Assembly: GCF_000582785.1 (NCBI RefSeq)
Contig: NZ_HG931174.1
Coordinates: 198,924-262,923, forward strand
Direction: 5' to 3'
DNA: 64,000 bases
From: Candidatus Blastococcus massiliensis AP3
Lineage (GTDB): Bacteria > Actinomycetota > Actinomycetes > Mycobacteriales > Geodermatophilaceae
Part shown: piece after piece, positions 12,084 through 23,900 of the stretch
How the letters are laid out: every line of letters begins with the position of its first letter
How positions within the stretch are numbered: the stretch's first letter is position 1
The notes under the pieces: model-generated
The model's input: the letters and a program-made list of their open reading frames with translations, nothing else
The model's database searches: none
What the model was told of the DNA's origin: nothing
Position numbers and translations under genes: made by a program

Positions 12084-12111
12084 AGCGTACTGACCGGCGC
12101 CTCCGGGTCGA
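12084..12111 (-). promoter_or_regulatory. Leaderless promoter of the argS-lysA-hom-thrC-thrB operon
   Basis: On the minus strand TACGCT (12084-12089) lies 6 bases before the argS GTG. TCGACC (12106-12111) is a weak -35 at 16-base spacing. The expected start site falls on the first base of the start codon. Confidence 0.55.
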
Positions 12112-12198
12112 CGCCCCTGCCCGCGGCGTGCAGGGAACACCCAGGATCTCGACCTAGACTCGCGGCCGCACCGTGCACCCCGCATCCGAGGAGTGGCC

Positions 12199-12975
12199 TT
12201 GGCCAAGGACCGTAAGCCCGACGACGCGCGCCCCAGCGGCGGCGCGACCCGGTCCGGAGGCGGCAACCCGAAGCGCGCGAAAGCGGGCGGCAAGGGGAGC
12301 CGGACGCGCCCGCCCACGCAGGTGGTGGCCAACGCGCAGAAGCGGCCCTGGGGGCTGATCGCCGGCGCGCTCGCCGTCGTCGTGTTCGCCGCGGCGGTCA
12401 TCACCTACGCGGTGGTGCAGGTCAACGAGGCGAACGCCGGCAAGGCGAACTCCGTCGACGACATCGCCGGCGTCGAGTCCTGGGAGGACCTGTCCCAGGA
12501 GCACGTGCAGACGACGGTCGACTACGAGCAGTCGCCCCCCGTGGGTGGTCCCCACGACTTCGAGTGGGCCGACTGCACCGGCACCGTCTACGACGTGGAC
12601 ATCCGGCCCGAGAACGCGGTGCACAGCCTCGAGCACGGCGCGGTCTGGATCACCTACGACCCGGAGGTCGCGTCGGACGAGGACATCGAGACGCTGGCCG
12701 ACCTGGCCGACGAGCCGGGCCGGATGCTCTCGCCCTACGAGGGGCTGGACAGCCCGATCAGCATCCAGGCCTGGGGCCACCAGCTGAAGGTGGACAGTGC
12801 CGTAGACGAGCGGTTGAAGCAGTTCGCCGACCTGCTCACCTTCGCGGCCAACCTGGAGCCGGGTGCCACCTGCGAGAACCCCTCCTTCCTCGAGAACCCG
12901 CGGGTCGCCGGTGAGACCGGTCCCGCCACCAGCGCTCCGGACGACATGGGCGCTCCCCCGTCGGACGGCTCCTGA
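12199..12975 (+). CDS. DUF3105 membrane-anchored protein
   Basis: Function unknown. The N-terminus is basic and Gly/Lys/Arg-rich (cytoplasmic), followed by one transmembrane helix (about residues 50-75, [20 protein letters not shown]) and an extracytoplasmic DUF3105 domain. Family features visible are [14 protein letters not shown], the [14 protein letters not shown] block with conserved His and Glu, and a second Cys near GATCENP. TTG at 12199 has GAGGAG 5 bases upstream; an in-frame GTG at 12193 overlaps that ribosome site and is less likely. It is followed after 28 bases by a DUF305 gene, and the two are probably co-transcribed. The conserved His/Cys residues suggest metal or redox work, but that is inference. 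Confidence 0.85.
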   Translation: MAKDRKPDDARPSGGATRSGGGNPKRAKAGGKGSRTRPPTQVVANAQKRPWGLIAGALAVVVFAAAVITYAVVQVNEANAGKANSVDDIAGVESWEDLSQEHVQTTVDYEQSPPVGGPHDFEWADCTGTVYDVDIRPENAVHSLEHGAVWITYDPEVASDEDIETLADLADEPGRMLSPYEGLDSPISIQAWGHQLKVDSAVDERLKQFADLLTFAANLEPGATCENPSFLENPRVAGETGPATSAPDDMGAPPSDGS

Positions 12976-13003
12976 CCGCCCTCCCCGAGACCGAGGTGGA
13001 TCC

Positions 13004-13672
13004 GTGGACTCCCCCGCACCGCGCTCGGCCGCCCGCGCGGCGCTGCTGGCGGTCATCGCCCTCGCCCTGGTCCTGATCGGCGGCGGGCTCGCCGTCGCCC
13101 TGGGCATCGGGCGCGGCGAGCCGGCGCCGGACGCCGACTCGGTCGACGCCGGGTTCTCCCGGGACATGGCGCGCCACCACCTGCAGGGGGTGCAGATGGC
13201 CAATCTCGTCCCCGACCGGAGCGAGGACCGGGAGGTGGAGATGCTGGCCTTCGACATCTCCGCCACGCAGACCAACCAGGCCGGCCGGATGCAGGGCTGG
13301 CTGGACCTGTGGGACGTGTCGCCGTCCGGCGGCGAGATCATGGCCTGGATGGGCGACGGGCACGCCCACGGCGCGGGGGGCCACGACTCGTCGGACACCG
13401 GCCGGGGTGCGCTCATGCCGGGCATGGCGACCGACGAGGAGCTGGCGAACCTCCGCAGCCTCACCGGGACGGCGTTCGACGTCGAGTTCCTGCGGCTGAT
13501 GATCCGGCACCACCAGGGCGGGTTCGACATGGCCGAGTACGCCGTCGAGCACGCCGACGTGACGGCGGTGCGCAACCTGGCCCGGGCGATCGCGCAGAGC
13601 CAGGGTGCGGAGACCCGGACCATGACCGACATGCTCACGGCTCGGGGCGGAACACCCCTCCCCGAGCCGTGA
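13004..13672 (+). CDS. DUF305 (ferritin-like) extracytoplasmic protein
   Basis: This 222-residue protein has one N-terminal membrane helix and two DUF305 helix pairs carrying the family His/Met pattern: FSRDMARHHLQGVQMA and LRLMIRHHQGGFDMAEYA. A His/Gly-rich linker (GDGHAHGAGGHD) and several methionines lie between them. DUF305 includes the cyanobacterial copper-binding CopM, so copper or other metal handling outside the membrane is plausible but not shown. The GTG at 13004 follows a GAGG ribosome site; the longer frame upstream overlaps the DUF3105 gene. It pairs with that gene as a likely surface module. Confidence 0.85.
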   Translation: MDSPAPRSAARAALLAVIALALVLIGGGLAVALGIGRGEPAPDADSVDAGFSRDMARHHLQGVQMANLVPDRSEDREVEMLAFDISATQTNQAGRMQGWLDLWDVSPSGGEIMAWMGDGHAHGAGGHDSSDTGRGALMPGMATDEELANLRSLTGTAFDVEFLRLMIRHHQGGFDMAEYAVEHADVTAVRNLARAIAQSQGAETRTMTDMLTARGGTPLPEP

Positions 13673-13727
13673 GGCCCTCCAGCCAGGGGCCGCTCCCGGG
13701 CTGATACGTTCTTCCCGAACGACACGA

Positions 13728-13799
13728 GCCCCCGTAGCTCAGGGGATAGAGCACTGCCCTCCGGAGGCAGGGGCGCAGGTTCGAATCCTGCCGGGGGCA
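13728..13799 (+). tRNA. tRNA-Arg (anticodon CCG)
   Basis: The acceptor arms GCCCCCG and CGGGGGC pair perfectly, with discriminator A at 13799. The anticodon stem CTGCC/GGCAG encloses the loop CTCCGGA, so the anticodon is CCG, reading the CGG codon that is frequent in this genome. The T arm contains GTTCGAATC. CCA is not encoded. A TACGTT box at 13704-13709 may be its -10 element. Confidence 0.95.
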
Positions 13800-13876
13800 C
13801 TCGCGTTCGACGGTTCAGGCCACAGCCTCGAGGGCAGTGACGGGCGTCTCACCGGCCTCCGCTAGCGTCCGCTGCC

Positions 13877-14773
13877 ATGGAGAGCAGCGGCATCGCGACG
13901 GCCACCGTCGGCGACATCGAACTGGCCTACGAGACCTTCGGCGACCCGGCGGGCATTCCGGTGCTGCTGGTCAGCGGCCTCGGTTCGCAGATGATCAGCT
14001 ATGCCGACGAGCTCTGCGCAGGCCTCGCCGAGCGCGGCCTGTTCGTCATCCGGTTCGACAACCGCGACGTCGGCCTGTCCACCCACCTGCACTCCGCCGG
14101 CACGCCCCGCCTCGGCGACGTCCGCCGCGGGGACCGGTCGAGCGTCCACTACGAGCTCGCCGACATGGCCGCCGACGCCGCCGGCCTGATCCAGGTCCTG
14201 GGCCTGGACTCCGTGCACCTGGTCGGGGTGTCCATGGGCGGGATGATCGCGCAGCGGGTCGCCATCACGTACCCGGAGCGGGTCCGCAGCCTCACCTCGA
14301 TCATGTCCACGACCGGGGACCGGTCGGTGGGCGGCGCGTCGGAGGCCGCCCAGGCCGTGCTCTACGCACCGCCGGCCACCGACCGCGAGGGCGCGATCCA
14401 GCGCCAGCTCGAGACCTCACGGGTCATCGGCTCCCCCGGCTTCCCGTTCGACGAGGAGGCGGTCCGCGCACGGGCCGGCCTGGCCTTCGACCGGGCGCAC
14501 GACCCCGCGGGGGTGGCCCGTCAGATGGCCGCCATCGTCACCAGCCCCGACCGGACCGCGGACCTCGGGCGGGTCGCGGCGCCCACCCTGGTCATCCACG
14601 GCTCGGACGACGCCCTGGTGAACGTGTCGGGCGGTCGTGCCACCGCGGCCGCCGTCCCCAGCGCCGAGCTGGTCGTCATCGACGGCATGGGCCACGACCT
14701 GCCCCGCCCGTTGTGGCCGGAGCTCATCGAGCGCATCGGCGGCCTCGTCAGCCGGGTCGAGGGCCGGGTCTGA
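13877..14773 (+). CDS. Alpha/beta-fold hydrolase
   Basis: A 298-residue hydrolase of unknown substrate. The nucleophile elbow is GVSMGG (Ser about residue 119). An acid lies in HGSDDALV and the catalytic His in DGMGHDLPRP, in the usual order. The oxyanion region is LLVSGLGSQ. The family covers esterases, lactonases and peroxidases such as the aclacinomycin methylesterase type, so no substrate is assigned. A TAGCGT box ends 8 bases before the ATG, so the mRNA is nearly leaderless. It converges on the SDR gene. Confidence 0.9.
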   Translation: MESSGIATATVGDIELAYETFGDPAGIPVLLVSGLGSQMISYADELCAGLAERGLFVIRFDNRDVGLSTHLHSAGTPRLGDVRRGDRSSVHYELADMAADAAGLIQVLGLDSVHLVGVSMGGMIAQRVAITYPERVRSLTSIMSTTGDRSVGGASEAAQAVLYAPPATDREGAIQRQLETSRVIGSPGFPFDEEAVRARAGLAFDRAHDPAGVARQMAAIVTSPDRTADLGRVAAPTLVIHGSDDALVNVSGGRATAAAVPSAELVVIDGMGHDLPRPLWPELIERIGGLVSRVEGRV

Positions 14774-14782
14774 CCGACCCGG
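14764..14782. terminator. Small hairpin between convergent hydrolase and SDR genes
   Basis: Seven perfect pairs (14764-14770 with 14776-14782) enclose a 5-base loop that contains the hydrolase stop codon. With no T tract it is a modest bidirectional terminator candidate. Confidence 0.35.
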
Positions 14783-14785
14783 GGC

Positions 14786-15556
14786 TCAGCTGGTGAGCAT
14801 CCCGCCCTCGACCGGGATGGTCGTCCCGGTCACGTAGCCGCCGGCGTCGCTGACCAGGAAGATCAGCGCGGCGGCCAGCTCCTCGGGGTGGCCCTTGCGG
14901 CCCACCAGGATGCGGGGCAGCTGCGAGTCGAGGTACTCCTCGGGGTACTGCTCGGTCATCTCGGAGGCGAAGAAGCCCGGGGCCAGGGCGTTCACCCGGA
15001 TGCCCTTGCGCCCGGTCCACTGCTGGGCGAGGTCGCGGGTCAGGCCGATCAGGCCCGCCTTGCTCGCGGCGTAGGCCGCCTGCGGCAGCCCCGCCGTGGT
15101 CAGGCCGAGCATGCTGGAGATGTTGACGATGGAGCTGCCCGGCTGCATGACCCGCCCGCAGGCCTGCGCCATCCAGTAGCAGCCGTTGAGGTTGACGTCG
15201 ATCACCTGCCGGAACTGGTCCGGGGTCTCGCGCGTGGCCGGCACGGCGGTGCCGATGCCGGCGTTGTTCACCAGGACGTCGACCCGGCCGAACTCGGCCA
15301 TCGCTGCCTCGACCAGCGCCGTGCAGTCCTCCGGGCTGGCCACGTCGGTCCGGACGGCGAGGGCGCGCCGGCCGGCGGCCTCCACCGCCCGCTGGGTGTC
15401 GGCCAGCCGGTCCACCCGCCGCGCACCCAGGACGACGTCGGCCCCGGCCTCGGCCAGCGCCCGGGCGAACACCACCCCGAGTCCGGAGGAGGCCCCCGTG
15501 ACGACGGCGACCTTGCCGTCGAGGCGGAACATGTCCAGGATGCTGCGCTCGCTCAC
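14786..15556 (-). CDS. Short-chain dehydrogenase/reductase
   Basis: A classical NAD(P)-dependent SDR of 256 residues. The cofactor motif is TGASSGLG near residue 20, followed by NNAG. The catalytic Ser is in NISSMLGL and the Tyr/Lys pair in YAASKAG, and the C-terminus TTIPVEGGMLTS is typical. Substrate unknown. The GTG start lies 6 bases from a TAGGTT box, indicating a leaderless transcript initiated just after the ABC-F gene. Confidence 0.93.
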   Translation of the reverse strand: MSERSILDMFRLDGKVAVVTGASSGLGVVFARALAEAGADVVLGARRVDRLADTQRAVEAAGRRALAVRTDVASPEDCTALVEAAMAEFGRVDVLVNNAGIGTAVPATRETPDQFRQVIDVNLNGCYWMAQACGRVMQPGSSIVNISSMLGLTTAGLPQAAYAASKAGLIGLTRDLAQQWTGRKGIRVNALAPGFFASEMTEQYPEEYLDSQLPRILVGRKGHPEELAAALIFLVSDAGGYVTGTTIPVEGGMLTS

Positions 15557-15562
15557 CGCCCG

Positions 15563-15568
15563 AACCTA
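15563..15568 (-). promoter_or_regulatory. Leaderless -10 box of the SDR gene
   Basis: TAGGTT on the minus strand is 6 bases upstream of the GTG start. No convincing -35 was seen. Confidence 0.5.
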
Positions 15569-15577
15569 GCCCAGCCC

Positions 15578-17215
<1,638 letters not shown>

Positions 17216-17226
17216 GGGCGTCAGCC

Positions 17227-17254
17227 TCCCACCCGCTCACTCCCACCCGTTCAC
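17227..17254 (+). repeat. 14-base tandem duplication
   Basis: Two adjacent 14-base copies (17227-17240 and 17241-17254) differ at one base. The second covers the cyclase stop codon. It is probably a small local duplication with no evident function. Confidence 0.6.
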
Positions 17255-18309
17255 TCGTGGTCGAAGGCGTCCTCGTCGTACCCGTCGGCGTGCGGCTCGT
17301 CGTCGGTGCGGCGCCGGCGCACCAGCCAGGGCTGCAGGTGGTCGTAGCCGCGCACCGACACCCGCCGCAGCGGCCGCACCTTCAGGTCGGGCAGCTCGCG
17401 GATCCGGTCGGCGAGGTCGCGGTCGACGAGCAGGGTTCCCGGCCGCGCGAGGGACGTCAGCCGGGCGGCCAGGTTGACCACCGGCGAGTAGATGTCGCCC
17501 AGCCGCGTGAGCACCCGCCCGTAGGCCGCCCCGACCCGGAGCGGGGGCCGCTCCTCGGTGTCCCAGACCAGGGGCAGCCGGAGCCCGATCTCCACCGCGT
17601 CGACGGCGGTCGCCGCGGTGAACAGGACGCCGTCGCCGACGGTCTTCACGACCCGGCCGTGGTGCCGCGCGATGACTTCGGCAGCGGTGCCCTCGAAGTC
17701 CTCCACCATCTCGCCGAGCTCCTGCCCGCCCATGCCGCGGCTGCGCGAGGTGTAGCCGACCAGGTCGACGAAGCCCACGGCCAGCTCGCGCCGGTCACCA
17801 GGCCCGCTGACGGCGAACAGCCGCTCGGCGTTGGCGGCGAGGTGCCGGCGCCACACGTAGTCCTGCACCTCCCGCAGCCGCGGCAGGAGCTCCTTCGCCG
17901 CCGCGATCGCCTCGTCCGCCGAGGCGGAAACGAGCTCGTCCCGGTCGGCGTCCGTCCGGGCTCCGCGGGCCAGCGCGTCGGCGAGCATGTCGGTCTGCCA
18001 GTCGGCCAGCCGGGACAGCGACTGGCCCATCGCGCGAGCGATCGAGGCCTCCGTCTCCGGGTCGACGAAGCCGGAGTCGATCAGCGTGGAGAGCACTCCG
18101 AGGGCCTCGACGTCGGCGTCGGTGAACGCCGGGTCGTCGTCGGCGGCGTCGGGGAAGCCCAGCGCCCGCCAGAGTCGCTGCGTGCGCTCCGGGGGCATCC
18201 CGGACATCTCCGCCACCTGCAGCCGGGTGTAGCGGCGCGGGCCGTCGAGCAGCAACCGCTCCAGCGCGTCCCGGGCCTCGGCGCCCGGCGGGGGGCCCGG
18301 GTCGTCCAT
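17251..18309 (-). CDS. Class III adenylate cyclase with N-terminal regulatory domain
   Basis: Makes cAMP from ATP. The 352-residue protein has an N-terminal all-helical regulatory domain (about residues 10-165) like the pH-sensing half of mycobacterial Rv1264, beginning with a helix-turn-helix-like stretch YTRLQVAEMSG. A class III catalytic domain follows. Metal ligands Asp182 (FVDLVGYT) and Asp226 (VGDGV) are present. So are the adenine-specifying Lys222 and Asp272, and the transition-state Asn279 and Arg283 (VVNLAARL), so it looks active and ATP-specific. ATG 18309 is chosen just after the universal stress gene, which lies 11 bases upstream. A CRP-type site occurs upstream of whiB1 in this window. 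Confidence 0.92.
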   Translation of the reverse strand: MDDPGPPPGAEARDALERLLLDGPRRYTRLQVAEMSGMPPERTQRLWRALGFPDAADDDPAFTDADVEALGVLSTLIDSGFVDPETEASIARAMGQSLSRLADWQTDMLADALARGARTDADRDELVSASADEAIAAAKELLPRLREVQDYVWRRHLAANAERLFAVSGPGDRRELAVGFVDLVGYTSRSRGMGGQELGEMVEDFEGTAAEVIARHHGRVVKTVGDGVLFTAATAVDAVEIGLRLPLVWDTEERPPLRVGAAYGRVLTRLGDIYSPVVNLAARLTSLARPGTLLVDRDLADRIRELPDLKVRPLRRVSVRGYDHLQPWLVRRRRTDDEPHADGYDEDAFDHE

Positions 18310-18320
18310 GCGGGCCGGGC

Positions 18321-18791
18321 TCAGCCGGTCGTGTGCACGACGAGGACGTCGCACGTGGACCGGCGGGTGGCATCGGCGGGCACCGAGCCGAGCAGCCGGC
18401 CCTTGATGCCCGCCAGCCCGCGGTTGCCGACGACGAGCAGATCGGCGTCCTCGCGGCGGACGACGTCCAGGAGCGCCTCGACCGGCGAGCCCTGGACGGC
18501 GAGGGTGCGCACCGTCGTCGCCCCCGCCTTCTGGGCCCGCTCGGCGGCCGTGCGGACGGTGTCCTCGGCCGGGTGGGAGCCCACGATCTGGTACGCCTCG
18601 TCCCGCAGCACGTCCTGCGCCCGGGAGAGCTCCCGGTCGTCGGCCTCGGTGGGCAGGTAGGCGCAGGCGATGACCAGGGTGGCCCCGCTCGCGCCGGCGA
18701 TCATGCCCGCCCGGGCGACCGCCCGCAGAGAGGACTCCGACCCGTCGGTGCCGACGACGACCGTGCGGTAGGCGTTCGCGCTGTCGCTCAC
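18321..18791 (-). CDS. Universal stress protein (UspA family)
   Basis: A 156-residue single-domain UspA protein with the start TVVVGTDGSESSLRAV and the ATP-binding signature VVGNRGLAGIKGRLLGSV near the C-terminus, so it probably binds ATP. The GTG at 18791 is set by the leaderless promoter; the longer open frame is not coding-like. Its position directly before the adenylate cyclase suggests one transcript. Mycobacterial relatives of this family can bind cAMP, which makes the pairing suggestive. Confidence 0.92.
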   Translation of the reverse strand: MSDSANAYRTVVVGTDGSESSLRAVARAGMIAGASGATLVIACAYLPTEADDRELSRAQDVLRDEAYQIVGSHPAEDTVRTAAERAQKAGATTVRTLAVQGSPVEALLDVVRREDADLLVVGNRGLAGIKGRLLGSVPADATRRSTCDVLVVHTTG

Positions 18792-18798
18792 GGCGCGC

Positions 18799-18827
18799 AC
18801 TCTATGTGACCGTGTGCCGCCGGTCAC
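18799..18827 (-). promoter_or_regulatory. Leaderless promoter of the usp-adenylate cyclase pair
   Basis: Minus-strand GTGACC (18822-18827), 17 bases, TAGAGT (18799-18804), then 7 bases to the GTG start. This is one of the clearest leaderless promoters in the window. Confidence 0.65.
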
Positions 18828-18996
18828 CTCCAGCCGCAGGCGCCCGACCAGCACCGTCGTCCGATCACCCGGCTGGACCGGTCCCGCCCGGGCGTCCACC
18901 GCCGTCCGGCACGCCGAGGAGAAAACCGCTCCCGGGATCGCGGGACCGGTGCGCTTGGATGGGTGGACCCCCGGCCGACGACACAGGAGACACGCC

Positions 18997-19970
<974 letters not shown>

Positions 19971-19974
<4 letters not shown>

Positions 19975-20726
19975 TCGCCCTCGTCCGCGCCGAGTGGACC
20001 AAGCTGTTCACCACGAAGGTGTGGCTCGGCCTGCTCGTCGGTTCCGCGGTGATGGTGGCCGCGTTCGCGGTGTTCTTCACCGCCTTCGCCGGGGAGCCCG
20101 AGAGCGGGCTGCCCGCGGTCGGCACGCCGCTGTACGAGGACCTCATCCTCTCCACGGCCGCCAACGCGAACATCCTCTTCCTCATCCTCGGCATCATCGG
20201 GATGACTCAGGAGTACCGGCACCGGACGGCGACGCCCACGTTCCTCACCACGCCGCACCGCGGCCAGGTGGTCATCGGCAAGCTCATCGCCTACGCACTG
20301 GCCGCCGCTGCCTTCGGCCTGGTCGTCGTGGTGGTCAACTACGTCGTGGTGCTGATCCACGCCGGAGCCCGGGGTGCGGCGCCCTCCCTCGACGGCGACA
20401 ACCTGGCGACGCTGGCCAGTTCCCTGCTCGCGCTGGTCATCTACGCGGTGATCGGGGTGGGCCTCGGCGCGCTGCTGCGCAACCAGGTCGGCGCCATCGT
20501 CGGCGGGCTGATCTACCTGTTCGTCGTCGAGCCGATCATCCGGTCGGTGCCGGCGACCGCCGGGGCCTACAAGTGGATGCCCGGTGGCGGGCTCGAGGCC
20601 CTCACCGCGACGTTCGAGGGCCCCGACCTGCTCGAGGCCTGGCAGGGCGGCCTGCTGCTGCTCGGCTACGGCCTGCTGGCGGCCCTGCTCGGCACCCTGC
20701 TGGCGGTCCGGCGCGACGTGGTCTGA
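19971..20726 (+). CDS. ABC transporter permease (ABC-2 type)
   Basis: A 251-residue membrane protein with about six hydrophobic segments, the first at residues 17-42 (VWLGLLVGSAVMVAAFAVFF) and the last at the C-terminus. The NILFLILGIIGMTQEYRHRT segment and the following TPTFLTTPHRG loop are typical of ABC-2 permeases. The ATG overlaps the ATPase stop (ATGA). Together they form a complete two-gene exporter; drug, peptide or sodium export cannot be distinguished from sequence. Confidence 0.9.
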
Positions 20727-20748
20727 CCACCGGCACGACGTCCTCACC

Positions 20749-20783
20749 AGCCTGCCGGTGGTGCACCGCGCCACCGGCAGGCT
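20749..20783 (+). terminator. Terminator of the ABC exporter operon
   Basis: A perfect 13-base-pair stem (20749-20761 with 20771-20783) with a 9-base loop begins 23 bases after the permease stop. There is no T tract. It separates the exporter from the kgd promoter. Confidence 0.6.
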
Positions 20784-20853
20784 CCCGCCCGGGTGGCCCC
20801 GCCGTGCTCCGACGCGGCGTCCGTCGCACCCGGTCGGCTGCCGGGGACGGGCG

Positions 20854-20859
20854 TAGACT
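20854..20859 (+). promoter_or_regulatory. Putative -10 box of kgd
   Basis: TAGACT lies 61 bases before the kgd start in the otherwise empty stretch 20784-20920. The -35 region is not recognisable, so confidence is limited. Confidence 0.4.
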
Positions 20860-20920
20860 CCTTCCCTGGACCTGCGCATCCACCAGACGCCGCCCATAGA
20901 CGAAGAAGGCACTCCACCCC

Positions 20921-23900
20921 GTGTCAACCGAGAGCTCCTCCCGGCCGTCCGCCCAGTCCCCGGTGACCGGCTTCGGCACCAACGAATGGCTGGTCGAGGA
21001 GATGTACCAGCAGTACCAATCCGACCCCGCCAGCGTGGACCAGGCGTGGCACGACTTCTTCGCCGACTACCGGCCGGGGAGCCCGCTCGACGGGGGCGTC
21101 CGAGACAAGGACGCCGACGGCCGCGCCGAGACGACGTCGCAGCCGCCGACCGCCCCGTCCGCGGAGAAGGCCGCGCCCGCGAAGGACGCAGCCGCGCCCG
21201 CGGCTCCGTCCGCCCCGTCGCGCGTCGAGCCGCAGTCCGAGGGGACCGTGGTGCACCGCGCCGCCGAGCGGGCCAGCAAGCAGCAGCCGGCCGCCCCGGC
21301 GCCCAAGCCGGCCGCGAAGGCGCCCGCCTCCGTCGCGGGGGGCTCGCAGTCCCCGCTGCGCGGCGCGGCCGCGGCGGTCGTGAAGAACATGAACGCCTCG
21401 CTCACCGTGCCCACGGCCACGAGCATCCGCGCGGTCCCGGCGAAGCTGCTGGTCGACAACCGCATCGTGATCAACAACCACCTGGCGCGGGCGCGGGGCG
21501 GGAAGGTCTCCTTCACCCACCTCATCGGCTACGCCGTCGTCCGGGCGCTCGACGCGTTCCCGAACATGAACAGCGCGTTCGCCGAGGTCGACGGGAAGCC
21601 GGTGCTCATCGAGCCCGAGCACGTCAACTTCGGGCTGGCCATCGACCTGCCGAAGCCCGACGGCTCCCGGTCGCTGGTGGTGGCGTCGATCAAGGCCGCC
21701 GAGGGCATGGACTTCGCCCAGTTCTGGGCCGCCTACGAGGACATCATCCGGCGGGCGCGGAACAACAAGCTGACGATGGACGACTTCACCGGCACCACGA
21801 TCAGCCTCACCAACCCCGGCACGATCGGCACCAACCACTCGGTGCCACGGCTGACCGCCGGGCAGGGCGCGATCATCGGCGTCGGTGCCATGGAGTACCC
21901 CGCCGAGTTCCAGGGGATGAGCCCCGAGGCGCTCACCGAGATGGGCATCTCGAAGATCATCACGCTCGGGTCGACCTACGACCACCGGATCATCCAGGGC
22001 GCCGAGTCCGGCGATTTCCTGCGCCGTGTGCACCAGCTGCTGCTGGGCGAGGACGGCTTCTACGACGAGGTCTTCCGCGCGCTGCGCATCCCGTACGAGC
22101 CGGTGCGCTGGATGCCGGACGTCCGGGTCAGCCGCGAGGGGCAGATCGACAAGGAAGCCCGGGTCATCGAGGTCATCGAGGCCTACCGGCGCAACGGCCA
22201 CCTCATGGCCGACACCGACCCGCTGGAGTTCAAGGTCCGCAGCCACCCCGACCTGGACATCCTCCAGCACGGGCTGACCCTCTGGGACCTCGACCGCGGC
22301 TTCCCCGTGGGCGGCTTCGCCGGCGAGCAGGTCATGCCGCTGCGCGACATCCTCGGCGTGCTGCGCAACTCCTACTGCCGCACGGTCGGCGTGGAGTACA
22401 TGCACATCACCGACCCCGAGGAGCGCGAGTGGCTCCAGAAGCGGGTCGAGGTCAAGGCGGAGCAGCCCGACCGCGAGAAGCAGAAGCACATCCTGGGCCG
22501 GCTGAACGCGGCCGAGGCCTTCGAGACCTTCCTGCAGACCAAGTACGTCGGCCAGAAGCGGTTCTCCCTCGAGGGCGGCGAGTCGGTCATCCCGATCCTC
22601 GACGAGGTGCTGATCGCCGGTACCGACCACGGCCTCGACGAGGTCGCCATCGGCATGGCGCACCGGGGCCGGCTCAACGTGCTCGCGAACGTGCTCGGCA
22701 AGAGCTACTCGAAGATCTTCGGCGAGTTCGAGGGCAACATCGACCCCGGCACCGTGCAGGGGTCCGGTGACGTCAAGTACCACCTGGGTGCCGAGGGCAC
22801 CTTCGAGAACCCGTTCAAGGCCGGCGCCGAGATCGCGGTCACCCTGGCGAGCAACCCCTCGCACCTGGAGACCGTCAACCCCGTCCTCGAGGGCATCACG
22901 CGGGCCAAGCAGGACATGATCGACAAGGGCGAGGGCGGCTTCACCGTGCTCCCGGTCCTGCTGCACGGCGACGCCGCGTTCGCCGGCCAGGGCGTGGTGC
23001 AGGAGACGCTGAACCTCTCCCAGCTGCGCGGGTACCGCACTGGCGGCACCGTGCACGTCGTCGTCAACAACCAGGTCGGCTTCACCACCAGCCCCGCGCA
23101 GTCGCGGTCGAGCCTCTACTCGACCGACGTGGCGCGGATGATCGGCGCGCCGGTCTTCCACGTGAACGGTGACGACCCCGAGGCCTGCGTGCGCGTGGCG
23201 CGGCTGGCGGTGGAGTACCGGCAGGAGTTCAAGAAGGACGTCGTCATCGACCTGGTGTGCTACCGCCGTCGCGGGCACAACGAGGGCGACGACCCGTCGA
23301 TGACCCAGCCGCTGATGTACGACATCATCGACCGGAAGCGCTCGGTCCGGAAGCTGTACACCGAGGCCCTGGTCGGCCGCGGCGACATCACGCTCGCCGA
23401 CGCCGAGGAGGCGCTGAAGGACTACCGCGACCAGCTGGAGCGGGCCTTCGCCGAGACCCACGACGTGAAGGACACCGCCAAGCCGGAACCGGTCATGGAC
23501 CCGCGCACGTCGCAGGAGTCCACGGTGCAGACGGCGATCACCCGCGAGGTGCTCAAGGCCGTCGGGGACGCGCACGTGTCCTTCCCGCAGGACTTCACGC
23601 CGCACCCGAAGCTGCAGAAGATGCTCGAGCGCCGGGCCGCGATGGCCAGCGAGGGCGGCATCGACTGGGCGATGGGCGAGCTGCTGGCCTTCGGGTCGCT
23701 GCTCATGGAGGGCGTGCCGGTGCGGCTCGCCGGTCAGGACTCGCGGCGCGGCACCTTCGTGCAGCGGCACTCGGTCCTCGTCGACCGCCACACGGCGGCG
23801 GAGTACACCCCGCTGGCCAGCCTGACCGACGACCAGGCGAAGTTCTTCGTCTACGACTCCCTGCTCAGCGAGTACGCCGCCCTCGGGTTCGAGTACGGCT

